From: Blastocatellia bacterium
Lineage (GTDB): Bacteria; Acidobacteriota; Blastocatellia; UBA7656; JADIYM01
DNA length: 64,000 bases
Assembly (NCBI GenBank): GCA_016705245.1
Contig: JADIYM010000005.1
Location: 248,001 to 312,000, forward strand
Reading direction: 5' to 3'
In this document: piece by piece, positions 51,372 to 62,602 of the stretch
How positions within the stretch are numbered: position 1 is the first letter of the stretch
How the letters are laid out: the number at the start of each line of letters is the position of its first letter
Made by a program: the position numbers and the translations under genes
The notes under the pieces: model-generated
Databases searched by the model: none
Seen by the model: the letters and a program-made list of their open reading frames with translations, nothing else
What the model was told of the DNA's origin: nothing

Positions 51372-53495
51372 ATGAAGCAAATCTGTGCAGTGATCGCCTT
51401 CCTCGTCGTGACGGCAGGGCAGGCTCCGGCGTCGAATCCGGATAGATCGATGACGACGGCGAGAGCCGCGCTCGAGTCAGCGCGCTGCGGAACGGTCGAT
51501 CACGAGGCAGGGGAGAAGCTCGCGGACGTCGAGTTTCCGGGCATCATTCCAAACCGCGGACTTGCGCCCGAGGACTTCGCCGACGGCGGCCTCAAGATCG
51601 AGGTCGACCCGTCCATGCTGCTCATCACGGACGATCCCGTTGGAGTCGTCGAGCGGGCGATGCGCAACTGGACGATCCCCGGCACGTACATCCGGTTCCA
51701 GATCGTCGGCCCGGGCGAGGGCGGGAATCTCATCCACGCCGAGAACATCCGGCAGGCCGCTCGGGCAACCGTCGGACGGCCCGGCTGGGGCGCCGATGCA
51801 TTTCTCGACATGATTCTCGACGTGCCCTTCAGCCGCGGAGACGAGTCCCTCGTGGCCGTAATCACGCACGAGATGGGCCACTGGCTTGGCTTCGACCACT
51901 CGTTTCTCGGCTCGACTGTGATGTTTCCAGTGCTGACCGACCGTATCAACTGGGTGGATCCGGATCAGGCGGTCAAGGCGATGGTCCGATACGGAGATCA
52001 GCCGAATTCGCTGGCCGAGATCCGCGGTCGAGTGACACGTGGCGGCGTCGGTCTCTCGGGAGCCCGAATCAACCTGCTCGGATCGAACGGGCGAACCGCG
52101 TTCGGCACGTTCGCCGATACGCAGGGCTACTACCACGCAGCGGTTTGCGCGGGGAAGTACCGGATGATCGTCGATCCGAACGACGGGCCCGCCGTGGACG
52201 GGAACTTCATCGGGACGTACCCCGGCGGACCACTTGACTTCGTGACCGTCGAAGCCGCGGCGGACATCATCGTCGACGCGGGCGACGTGGAGACGGCGGA
52301 TCTCGATGTGCCGGTGGGCGGTGACACATCGTTCAAGATCACGACGGCCGAGCCGACGACGTGCTCGCCAGGCGGTGGAACTCAGGCCGTGTCGATTTAC
52401 TACGAGGGCGCTGACATCAGCGAGATCGCAAGCGTCGAGGCGTTGAGCGACGACGTCACCATCTTCCAGGTCACGAACGTCGGCGGCATCATGGAAGCCT
52501 TCTTCGACGTGGATCGCGACGCGCTGCCGGGCCCGCGGGCCTTTCTCGTGCGAAAGACGAACGGGACGTTCACGATCGTCCCCGGTGTCGTCGGAATTGT
52601 CGCTCCGCTTCGGCTCGAGACACCGCCGTACGCGTTGCCGGCATCTGCGGGTGGGCCGATCGTCGTGTCGTGGATCGATCTCGTTCCGCGTGGCTCCGTC
52701 GCGCAGTTCGTCGCTAGCGTCTCGCAGGACGGAGGCCAGATCTGGAGTGAAATCGGTCGGGCGACGCCTCAGCAGTCATCGCTCGAATGGACGCCTGACG
52801 CGGAGCTCGAGACGTCGGCGCTGCGGTTCCGGATCGAGGCACTCGATGCGATCGGAGCGGTCCTTGCCGTCGACGAGACCATCGCGAACGTAGGACTGGG
52901 CCTCCCCGCGCGCGGCGCGCCGGCCGACAGTGGCACTAGATCCGTGCGCATGCTTTCGCCGAATGGCGGAGAATCGCTCGTCTCGGGCGACGCCGCGCGC
53001 GTCTCGTGGACAGTCGCGAACCCGGACGGCGTCGTCTCGCAGGTCGTCGAGGCGAGCCTGGACGGAGGGCAGCGCTGGGAGGCGGTCGGCCTCGCGGGCC
53101 CGACGGATCGCTCGATCGAATGGACTCCGGACGGCGGGCCCTCCGACAACGTGATCGTTCGCGTGACGGTTACCGACTCCAGCGGCGGCGTCGTCTCGGA
53201 TGCGAGCGACGGCGCTCTGCGATTGAGGGTGCGACCGGCCATCGACAGTGTTTCGGTGAAGGTGAAGGGTGCGAACCTCGTCCTCAAGATTCGGGGGACT
53301 GGGTTTGAACCGGGCGCCGTGGTCCGGATTAATGACGAGGTCGTGGCGGTCCCGACCACCGTCTCCGCATCCGGCGGGCAGGTCAAGGTGAAGGGTGACG
53401 TGGCGGCGCTCCATCTGAAACCGCCCGGCCAGCTGAACCGGATCGTGGTCGAGGTCGACGGACTCGTCTCGTCCGAAGCAACGTTCGTCCACTAG
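51372..53495 (+). CDS. Secreted matrixin-type zinc metalloprotease with C-terminal beta domains
   Basis: 707 residues. Signal peptide from the ATG at 51372 (MKQICAVIAFLVVTAG). The protease domain has the metzincin zinc site HEMGHWLGFDH (166-176) and a Met-turn in STVMFP (Met184). From 220 on are Ig/carboxypeptidase-regulatory-like domains (EIRGRVTRGGVGLSGARI) and two related sandwich modules (VRMLSPNGGESLVSGDAAR, VKGANLVLKIRGTGFEPGAVV, IPT/TIG-like). Probably degrades extracellular proteins or processes surface proteins. Divergent from the SLC13 permease. Confidence 0.92.
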   Translation: MKQICAVIAFLVVTAGQAPASNPDRSMTTARAALESARCGTVDHEAGEKLADVEFPGIIPNRGLAPEDFADGGLKIEVDPSMLLITDDPVGVVERAMRNWTIPGTYIRFQIVGPGEGGNLIHAENIRQAARATVGRPGWGADAFLDMILDVPFSRGDESLVAVITHEMGHWLGFDHSFLGSTVMFPVLTDRINWVDPDQAVKAMVRYGDQPNSLAEIRGRVTRGGVGLSGARINLLGSNGRTAFGTFADTQGYYHAAVCAGKYRMIVDPNDGPAVDGNFIGTYPGGPLDFVTVEAAADIIVDAGDVETADLDVPVGGDTSFKITTAEPTTCSPGGGTQAVSIYYEGADISEIASVEALSDDVTIFQVTNVGGIMEAFFDVDRDALPGPRAFLVRKTNGTFTIVPGVVGIVAPLRLETPPYALPASAGGPIVVSWIDLVPRGSVAQFVASVSQDGGQIWSEIGRATPQQSSLEWTPDAELETSALRFRIEALDAIGAVLAVDETIANVGLGLPARGAPADSGTRSVRMLSPNGGESLVSGDAARVSWTVANPDGVVSQVVEASLDGGQRWEAVGLAGPTDRSIEWTPDGGPSDNVIVRVTVTDSSGGVVSDASDGALRLRVRPAIDSVSVKVKGANLVLKIRGTGFEPGAVVRINDEVVAVPTTVSASGGQVKVKGDVAALHLKPPGQLNRIVVEVDGLVSSEATFVH

Positions 53496-53596
53496 ATCAG
53501 CGTCTCCTCGAATGGTGCGATCGTCGCCGGCCCCGAGTCGGCCTGACGTCGCGGCGAGTTTATGGAACGAGACGAACGTGTGCCGAGTTTGTTACG

Positions 53597-54460
53597 ATGC
53601 CAGAGACTGTGCAGATGAAGAGCTCCAGATCAGGGTATACCGCGCGTCTCGTCGGCGTGCTGGCCGTGCTTGCGGTCGCGTGCAGCGGCGCGCTGGCCCA
53701 GGCGCGCGGCATCGGCACGCCGCCGCCTCCCGATGTACAGCACCGCATAGTTGCGCTTGCGAGCGCGAAGCTCGCGACTGGAGAGGCCAGTTTCGCGCGA
53801 GGAGACTTCGAGCACGCCCGCGCCGTCTTCGACGACGCCGTCGATGCTTTCCTCGATTCGGGGTTCGATCTTCGCTCCGACCCTGAGCTGATGAAGGCGT
53901 ATCGCGAAACCGTCGCGAAGGTGAATCTCTACACGACGATCGGGGTGAATGCGGAGGGCGACTCGGTTTGGCCGCTACAGGCATACGAAGCTACGTCGGA
54001 CGACTTCCGTCTCGAAGACATGCCCACCTCTGAGGACCTCGCGTCGGCCGGTGACCTCGAGGATGCGAAGTTCCTGGTGCGGGTCGCGGAACTGCAGAGG
54101 CGGTTTCAGGAGAAGTTCGGCCGAACGTTCACGTTGACCGGCCGCGACACGCCGGTTCACTCGAGACTCTACGGTCACGGACGAGCTGTCGACGTCCGGG
54201 TGCACGATCTGGCAGCGGCACACGTGCAGTTCATCGTTCAGAATGGTCGTGCGTTGCGGATGCGTGTGCTCGACTTCTCGAGCGCCGAACGTGTCGCTTC
54301 GCACAACATGCGGGTGATCTCGATGGGACGACCGCTCGATACCCTGTCGACGGGCGTTCACCTGCACCTCAACGACTCGCCCCGCTCCGACCGAGCTTAC
54401 GTCGAGAAGCCCGCCACGAAGTCGTCGGTGCGAGCTGCGATCCAGAACACCGAGCGGTAG
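53597..54460 (+). CDS. Secreted protein with TPR-like N-terminus and peptidase M15-like C-terminus
   Basis: 287 residues; a second ATG at 53615 directly before the signal peptide (ARLVGVLAVLAVACSGALA) may be the true start. N-terminal part: ATGEASFARGDFEHARAVFD, ELMKAYRETVAKVNLYTTIG, as in cell-wall lytic enzymes of Acidobacteriota. C-terminal part: SRLYGHGRAVDVRVHD and LSTGVHLHL, resembling the HxxGxAxD...HxH zinc site of M15 D-Ala-D-Ala peptidases. Probably acts on peptidoglycan; catalytic competence uncertain because the first ligand pattern is loose. Confidence 0.6.
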   Translation: MPETVQMKSSRSGYTARLVGVLAVLAVACSGALAQARGIGTPPPPDVQHRIVALASAKLATGEASFARGDFEHARAVFDDAVDAFLDSGFDLRSDPELMKAYRETVAKVNLYTTIGVNAEGDSVWPLQAYEATSDDFRLEDMPTSEDLASAGDLEDAKFLVRVAELQRRFQEKFGRTFTLTGRDTPVHSRLYGHGRAVDVRVHDLAAAHVQFIVQNGRALRMRVLDFSSAERVASHNMRVISMGRPLDTLSTGVHLHLNDSPRSDRAYVEKPATKSSVRAAIQNTER

Positions 54461-54515
54461 CGAGGGTCCGGGCGAATCGGGGCGGGTGCGAAAGGGCATT
54501 GAAAACGAGCTCTCG

Positions 54516-54665
54516 TTGGCCCAGAACCCCGAGCGAAGCGAGGGGCCGACTGAGGGATGGGAGCTGTTTGTTGAACGATCTCAGACGGTTGATTTCACCG
54601 ACCGCTCATTTGCTGTCTGTGGTCAATACGGTCGGCCCCTCGCTTCGCTCGGGGTTCTGGGTCAA
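54516..54665. repeat. REP-like palindrome, family C' (35-bp arms, 80-nt loop)
   Basis: Arms 54516-54550 and 54631-54665 are inverted copies with a single mismatch, core CCTCGCTTCGCTCGGGG. The interior has no coding potential that I can support. The same element, more degenerate, is at 7395-7507; both are joined on one side to a GGGGCGGGTGC tail. Confidence 0.9.
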
Positions 54666-54751
54666 TCGGGGCGGGTGCGGACGGGCCGATTACCGGTGGA
54701 CACCGCTGCGTTGAGTCGCCTCGGCCTTTGTGCTGAAATGCGGCCCTGACC

Positions 54752-55339
54752 ATGCCCGCCCCGGATTCTTCCACTGAGCCCGATCTCATCGAACGATGCC
54801 TCTCCGGCGACGACGCTGCCTGGCGGGAGTTGATCGCGAGGTATCAGGGACTAATCTATTCGGTGCCGCGGCGGATGGGGATGTCGCCGGAGGCATCGGC
54901 AGACGTCTTTCAGTGCGTCTGCGTCCTGCTCTACCAGCGTCTCGGATCGATTCGGGACCCCAACAGGCTCGGTGGCTGGCTGCTGACTACCGCGAGCCGG
55001 GAGGCGATCCGCACGTCGCGACGGGCGAAGCGCACCGTTTCGCTCGACAACGGTCGTGACGATGCTGCCGGTTCCGCCGAGAACGACCTTCCGGACCTTC
55101 GCCCCCTCGCCGACGAGGACCGCGAGGCCATCGAGCGCGCTCAGATGCTTCGCTCGGCGCTCGCCGAGATGTCCGATCGTTGCCGCACGCTGCTCGAGGC
55201 CTTCCTGGACGACGAGGAGTCGAACTACCGGGACGTCGCACGGCGCCTCAACATTCCGATCGGCAGCATAGGCCCGACGCGAGCCCGTTGCTTCTCCAAG
55301 CTGAAGGAGTTGCTCGCCGCGCGCGGTCTCGTGCCCTGA
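54752..55339 (+). CDS. ECF-type RNA polymerase sigma factor
   Basis: 195 residues. Region 2: DDAAWRELIARYQGLIYSVP, MGMSPEASADVFQCVCVLLY, RLGGWLLTTASREAIR. Region 4: MSDRCRTLLEAFLDDEESNY then RLNIPIGSIGPTRARCFSKL. No kinase or anti-sigma gene accompanies it, unlike the other two ECF genes of the window, so its control is unknown. It is convergent with the TPR protein gene, 15 bp away. Confidence 0.9.
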   Translation: MPAPDSSTEPDLIERCLSGDDAAWRELIARYQGLIYSVPRRMGMSPEASADVFQCVCVLLYQRLGSIRDPNRLGGWLLTTASREAIRTSRRAKRTVSLDNGRDDAAGSAENDLPDLRPLADEDREAIERAQMLRSALAEMSDRCRTLLEAFLDDEESNYRDVARRLNIPIGSIGPTRARCFSKLKELLAARGLVP

Positions 55340-55354
55340 CGCTCCGCCAGCCGT

Positions 55355-56674
55355 CTACTTCCAGAATGCGACGACCTCGATGAGCCGTGGGTTCTTCGGG
55401 TCGATCTTCTCGGCGCGCGCCACGGCGCGTCGTGCACCCTCGAACCGGCCCTCCGCGAAAAAGAGATCCGCCAGCTCGGCAAGGACAGGCACGGACTGCG
55501 GCTCGCGCTCAGCAAGCTGTGCGAGCACCCGTTCGGCTTCGCCAAACCGTCCTGTCGCCTTGAGGCTGCGCCCGAGCATGAGGAGCGGCACGAGCGATGC
55601 GCCGCCGTTCATGGTCACGACTTCCTGAATGGTCGGCAGTGCGGCGTCGTGCTGGTCGGCATCGGCATCGGCAAGGTACGAAAACATCGACTCGAGTTGT
55701 GGGTCGGGCTCGGGCGTCGAGGCTTCAGCCTCCTGTCGGAGGCGGTCGACACGGGCATCAATGTCGGCGATCTGCGAGGCATCGCCGCGAACGACCATCT
55801 TGAGATGGAGCAGCTCATAGAGGGCTTCTGCCGGGAGCTTCGCCTCCGTAAGGCTTGCGGCATAGTCGAGGCGAAGCGAGACATCCATTGGAAATCGTCG
55901 AACCGCACCCTTCAACGCCTCCGCCGCGGCCTTGACGTTGCCGCCGGCCTTGGCTGTCTTTGCGAGCAACCGGTAATCGGACGGGCGTGCCGCGTCAGGG
56001 TCAACATCGAACGCGGCCCGAATCTCACGCGCAGCGCGAGTCCCGTCGCCGCTCCGGTCGAGCGCCGCGGCGAGAAGGTAACGGGCGCGAGTGGCGGTCG
56101 GCGCGTTGTCGACGGCGCGCAGCAGGAACGAGATCGCGTCCGTTGCCCGGCCGCTGTCGAGCGCAATCTGCCCGAGACTCATGTACACATCGCCGAGAAG
56201 CGCCGCTGTATTCCCCGTGTAGAGAACGCTCTTCTGCGTGGAGGCCGTGCGCAGCAGCGGTTCCGCCTTCGCGGTCTCTCCACGAAGCAGCAGCACCGAT
56301 GCGAGATCGGCAGTCGCCTTCATCTCGTTGGGGTACAGGGTGCGCTGTCGCTCTGCCAGCGCGAGCGCGCGCGGAATCTGGTTCTGTTTCAGCGCATCGG
56401 CGATCTGCCGCTGAAGATCCGGAAAGGTCGAACCGGCTGGAGCTTCCTTCGGCGGCAGCTGGGCAGGCGGAGCGGCGGCAGGTTTCGGCGGCGCTTCCTT
56501 CGTCGGCGCATCGGACTTCGCGTCAGGCGTCGTCTTTGGCGCACCGGTGTTCGCCGGAGGCGGGGCCTGGGTCGTCCGGGGTCTGGAGGTTGGAATCTGG
56601 CCGGCAACCGGAGCGGACGGGCCCGCGAATCCGATGACAAGCAGGCAGCACACCACCGCCGCGAGATGTCGCAT
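55355..56674 (-). CDS. Secreted TPR-repeat protein
   Basis: 439 residues from the ATG at 56674 that starts a signal peptide (HLAAVVCCLLVIGFAG). A low-complexity Pro/Ala/Lys linker (about 25-85) is followed by TPR units (LAERQRTLYPNEMKATADLA, LLGDVYMSLGQIALDSGRA, LMLGRSLKATGRFGEAERV). Probably a periplasmic or outer-membrane-associated scaffold, for example in cell-envelope assembly. The longer open frame upstream overlaps the ruvA region and is discarded. Divergent from ruvA. Confidence 0.85.
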   Translation of the reverse strand: MRHLAAVVCCLLVIGFAGPSAPVAGQIPTSRPRTTQAPPPANTGAPKTTPDAKSDAPTKEAPPKPAAAPPAQLPPKEAPAGSTFPDLQRQIADALKQNQIPRALALAERQRTLYPNEMKATADLASVLLLRGETAKAEPLLRTASTQKSVLYTGNTAALLGDVYMSLGQIALDSGRATDAISFLLRAVDNAPTATRARYLLAAALDRSGDGTRAAREIRAAFDVDPDAARPSDYRLLAKTAKAGGNVKAAAEALKGAVRRFPMDVSLRLDYAASLTEAKLPAEALYELLHLKMVVRGDASQIADIDARVDRLRQEAEASTPEPDPQLESMFSYLADADADQHDAALPTIQEVVTMNGGASLVPLLMLGRSLKATGRFGEAERVLAQLAEREPQSVPVLAELADLFFAEGRFEGARRAVARAEKIDPKNPRLIEVVAFWK

Positions 56675-56790
56675 GGCCGCAATGTACACGATCGGGTCGG
56701 GCGGTGCAAAAGAACGGCTCGGACCGTCGAAGAGCCCGCGAATCTCGCCGATTGACCCCCTCGGAAGCGGTCCCGTATGCTCCCGCCAGA

Positions 56791-57399
56791 GTGATCGCAC
56801 ATCTCACCGGAACCATCCTGAGCAAACAGCCGAATGCTGTCGTCATCGACGTCAGCGGCGTGGGCTATGAAGTCACTATTCCCGTTTCGACGTTCTACGA
56901 GCTCGGAGAGGTCGGGGCGCAGGCATCGCTTCGCGTTCACACGCACGTGCGTGAGGACGCCATCATGCTCTTCGGGTTCCGCACAGGTCGTGAGAAGGAG
57001 TTGTTCCTGCGGTTGACCTCGGTGTCTGGCATCGGTCCCAAGCTCGGCATCACATTTCTATCCGGAACTAGTCCCGACGATCTCATCGCCGCGATCCGAT
57101 CCAACGATCTGGCGCGTCTCGTCTCGATTCCCGGCGTCGGTCGCAAGACCGCCGAACGGGTCGTCATCGAATTGCGGGACAAGATTGGACAGCTTGCGCT
57201 TCTCGACTCGGACGTAGCGTCGGCGCCATCGACCACGGTGGACGTCGATGCGACGAGGGACGACGTCGTGGCGGCGCTGGTGTCGCTTGGCTATCAGAAG
57301 GCGCTTGCCGAGAAGATCGTCGCGAAGGTGCTCGAGGTCGAATCCAACCGGACGATCGAGCACGTGCTTCGTCAGGCACTCAAACTGCTTTCGAAATGA
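56791..57399 (+). CDS. ruvA: Holliday junction branch migration protein RuvA
   Basis: 202 residues from a GTG at 56791 (MIAHLTGTILSKQ). Domain I OB-fold (VVIDVSGVGYEVTIPVST, HVREDAIMLFGF), domain II with two helix-hairpin-helix motifs (VSGIGPKLGITFLSG and SIPGVGRKTAERVVIEL), and the C-terminal RuvB-binding domain III (DDVVAALVSLGYQKALAEKI). RuvA tetramers bind Holliday junctions and load the RuvB motor. ruvB and ruvC are not in the window. Its stop region overlaps possible starts of the next gene, so the two are likely co-transcribed. Confidence 0.97.
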   Translation: MIAHLTGTILSKQPNAVVIDVSGVGYEVTIPVSTFYELGEVGAQASLRVHTHVREDAIMLFGFRTGREKELFLRLTSVSGIGPKLGITFLSGTSPDDLIAAIRSNDLARLVSIPGVGRKTAERVVIELRDKIGQLALLDSDVASAPSTTVDVDATRDDVVAALVSLGYQKALAEKIVAKVLEVESNRTIEHVLRQALKLLSK

Positions 57400-57419
57400 T
57401 GAAGAAGGAGCCCGAAAGT

Positions 57420-58863
57420 ATGAGCCTATCCTCAAGACTGCAAACGGGTGTGGCCACCGCAGCGCTTTGCGTCGTGGCCTCGGTTCCGGCCTTTGCCCAG
57501 AGCGGCGATACCGGTGGCGGAACGGCGAATCTCATGTTTCCGATCAACCTGATGGCTGCGCCGCAGACCGGCGGCGCTGGTGGCGGCGCGGCATCCGGGT
57601 TTCAGGATCGCGTCCGCACTTTCGAGCGCAACGCGCCGAATCGCGAGCAGTTCACGTTGATCGGGCTCGACAGCAAGGACGGCACCGGCCACTTCAATGC
57701 GGTCTTTGGCGGTATTCCGGAAGGCGCGGGCCTGTCGGGCGGTCTGCAGATCACATCCGGCAAGTCGATCGAGGGCCTCGAGGTCTACGGCGTCGCGGCG
57801 TTCTCAGTCCGTGCGTATCAACTTTCGAGGCCGGTGCTGTCGTGAGCCCGGGCGGCGAGGTTGGGGCTCCGATCTTCGGTTTCGATATCTGCGGCGGCCG
57901 AAGGACAGTTTCTTCGGCGTCGGTCCGAACACATCTCTCGGCGCGGGCGTGAATCCGCGAACCGGCACGCTGTACGCGGGAGAGACGAACTACGACCTCG
58001 AACAGAGGTCATACGCCGGCACGCTGCACTACAACTTCACGAAGAAGTTCGATATCGGCGCGTACGTCGAACATAAGTCGAGCAGCCTGTATGAAGGCGC
58101 CGACGACGCCGATCCGAGCATTTTTTCGGTGTACCAGCCGTATTTTCCCGGGAACCCCGATCTCTGTTTTCCGGATCCGCAGGGTTTCCTCCCGATCGTG
58201 CCCGGGCTTGGGGGGTCGCGCTACTTCAGTATCGGTGGCTACGTCGAATACGACGCCCGGAACAACGACGACGGTCTGACGAAGGGCGGATACGTCTATG
58301 CCCGCGTCGCGTCGCACGACAGCACGGCGGACGAGAGCGATCCGGGATACAACGACTTTGGGTGGGTCCAGACGACGTTCGACATGCGCGGCTACCTGCC
58401 GTTTTTCAGCGATCGGACGTCGCTTGCGGGCCGGTACTACACCGATCTGAATGCGCGGAAGGGCGGGAGCTCGATACCGTTCTACAGCTTGCCGAAACTC
58501 GGCGGGAATTCGACCTTGCGCGGGTTCGACACCTACCGGTTCACCGGGTCGAACTCGGTGCTCTTCCAACTCGAGCTGCGGCAGACGGTATGGAAATTCA
58601 ACGGCGACGAGGATCGCGGACTCGACGTGATTCTTTTCGGCGATGCCGGGCAGGTGTGGGGGAAGGGTTACGAGATTCCGGTGTGTCCGCCGTTTGCGAC
58701 CTTCGATCCGGGAATCGGCGAGGACTTCGACACGGACAACTTCGAGGTGGACGCTGGGGTTGGGTTTGCGGTGCGGTTGTCCAAGGGATTCGGACTGCGG
58801 TTCGATTACGGGCACTCGAACGAGGAAGACACGTTCCGGCTCGTGTTCGCGCGGGGGTTCTGA
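57420..58863 (+). CDS. Omp85/BamA-like outer-membrane barrel (surface antigen), frameshifted
   Basis: ATG at 57420 with GGAG ten bases upstream begins a signal peptide (VATAALCVVASVPAFAQ). Frame one reaches YGVAAFSVRAYQ near 57815; a short middle part FEAGAVVSPGGEVG is in a second frame; from about 57870 a third frame continues LRFRYLRRPKDSFFGVGPNT and the barrel. The rest includes GSSIPFYSLPKLGGNSTLRG (the Omp85 RGF-type loop), DVILFGDAGQVWG and the terminal FARGF with C-terminal Phe. Both shifts fit single-base deletions. No POTRA domains are present, so it resembles a short surface-antigen barrel rather than BamA itself. Confidence 0.82.
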
Positions 58864-58875
58864 GGGGAAGGGGGA

Positions 58876-58990
58876 GTTCTCGCGCAGAGGCGCAAAGGCG
58901 CAAAGGCGCCAAGGAAGAGTCACACGGGATCAGACAACTTCGTGTACCAGTGATTCTTCCTTTGCGCCTTTGCGCCTTTGCGCGAGGGCT
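58876..58990. repeat. Intergenic inverted repeat, family A (long spacer)
   Basis: Here the order of arms is reversed (CGCAAAGG words left, CCTTTGCG words right) with about 50 nt between. It fills the convergent gap between the Omp85-like gene and alaS. Confidence 0.9.
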
Positions 58991-58992
58991 CT

Positions 58993-61641
<2,649 letters not shown>

Positions 61642-61729
61642 AACCGCCGAGTATAGCCGACCGACTGCCGACGCGCCCACCTTCGGCGTTGCTACCGGCA
61701 CCTCCGCCTCCCTGCTATGATCCGGGTCG

Positions 61730-62434
61730 ATGACGCCTATCGACGCCGATGAAGCGACAGGACTGCTGCCGATCTTTCCGCTGGCCGTGGTGCTCGTGCC
61801 CGGCGAGTTGCTCCCGTTGCACATCTTCGAGGAGCGGTACAAGGCGCTCATGCGGGCCTCGCTCGAGGCGTCGCGCCATTTCGGTCTCTCGTACGTCGAC
61901 CGTGCCGAAGTGGGCATCGATACGGCACCGGCGATCGGCAGCATCGGATGCGAGGCGCAGATCTCGGCCGTCGTGCCGGTCGGAGAAGGGCGAATGAACC
62001 TGCTCTCGGTAGGAACGGGTCGCTACGTCATTCTCGGGTATGAACAGACCGAGCCGTTCCTGCTTGCCCGGGTCGAACGATTTCACGACGCGGCATCCGA
62101 GAGTCCCGACCTGCCAAAACTTGCCGAGCGTGTGCGGGGCCTCTTCGCCCGCCTTGCGACCGCGGCGCGCGCGCTCAGCAACGAAGCGGGGGAAATCGAA
62201 CCGCCGGACCTCGACGCTGGGCCTGAGATGGTCTCATTCCTGGTGGCCGCAAACCTCGCCATCGAGAACGACGCAAAGCAGGAGATGCTCGAAATGACGG
62301 ACACGCTCCATCGGCTCGACCTGCTGGACGAGCGCCTGCATCGGATGGTCGAGACATTCGAGTACCGGGCCGAAATGGCCGGGCGGTCGAAGACGAACGG
62401 CCACGGAAAGAAGCTGCCCGAGCTCGAGCCCTGA
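61730..62434 (+). CDS. LON substrate-binding domain protein
   Basis: 234 residues. The LON N-domain is visible from LLPIFPLAVVLVPGELLPLHIFEERYKALMR-type sequence (residues 12-42), CEAQISAVVPVGEGRMNLL and a helical second half (EMVSFLVAANLAIENDAKQE, LDLLDERLHRMVETFEY). No ATPase or protease domain, so it is a stand-alone substrate-recognition domain as found in many bacteria; function unknown, possibly an adaptor. Divergent from alaS by 88 bp. Confidence 0.9.
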   Translation: MTPIDADEATGLLPIFPLAVVLVPGELLPLHIFEERYKALMRASLEASRHFGLSYVDRAEVGIDTAPAIGSIGCEAQISAVVPVGEGRMNLLSVGTGRYVILGYEQTEPFLLARVERFHDAASESPDLPKLAERVRGLFARLATAARALSNEAGEIEPPDLDAGPEMVSFLVAANLAIENDAKQEMLEMTDTLHRLDLLDERLHRMVETFEYRAEMAGRSKTNGHGKKLPELEP

Positions 62435-62443
62435 GCGGGAAGA

Positions 62444-62567
62444 AGGGGAGCTTCGCACACGGAGGCACGGAGACGCGGAGGCACCGAGTCGAAGTGACTC
62501 AGGATCGTGTGCCTTCCTTTGTGACTCCGTGGCTCCGCGACTCCGTGCCTCTGTGCGCGAAGCTCTT
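62444..62567. repeat. Intergenic inverted repeat, family B
   Basis: CACGGAGG-type words (left), then CTCCGTGGCTCCGCGACTCC words (right), ending GCGCGAAGCTC as in the other family B copies. It lies in the convergent gap between the LON-domain and asparagine synthetase genes. Confidence 0.9.
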
Positions 62568-62602
62568 TCTCTAGCCCGCGAGCCACCACACGCTCCAGAC
62601 GG

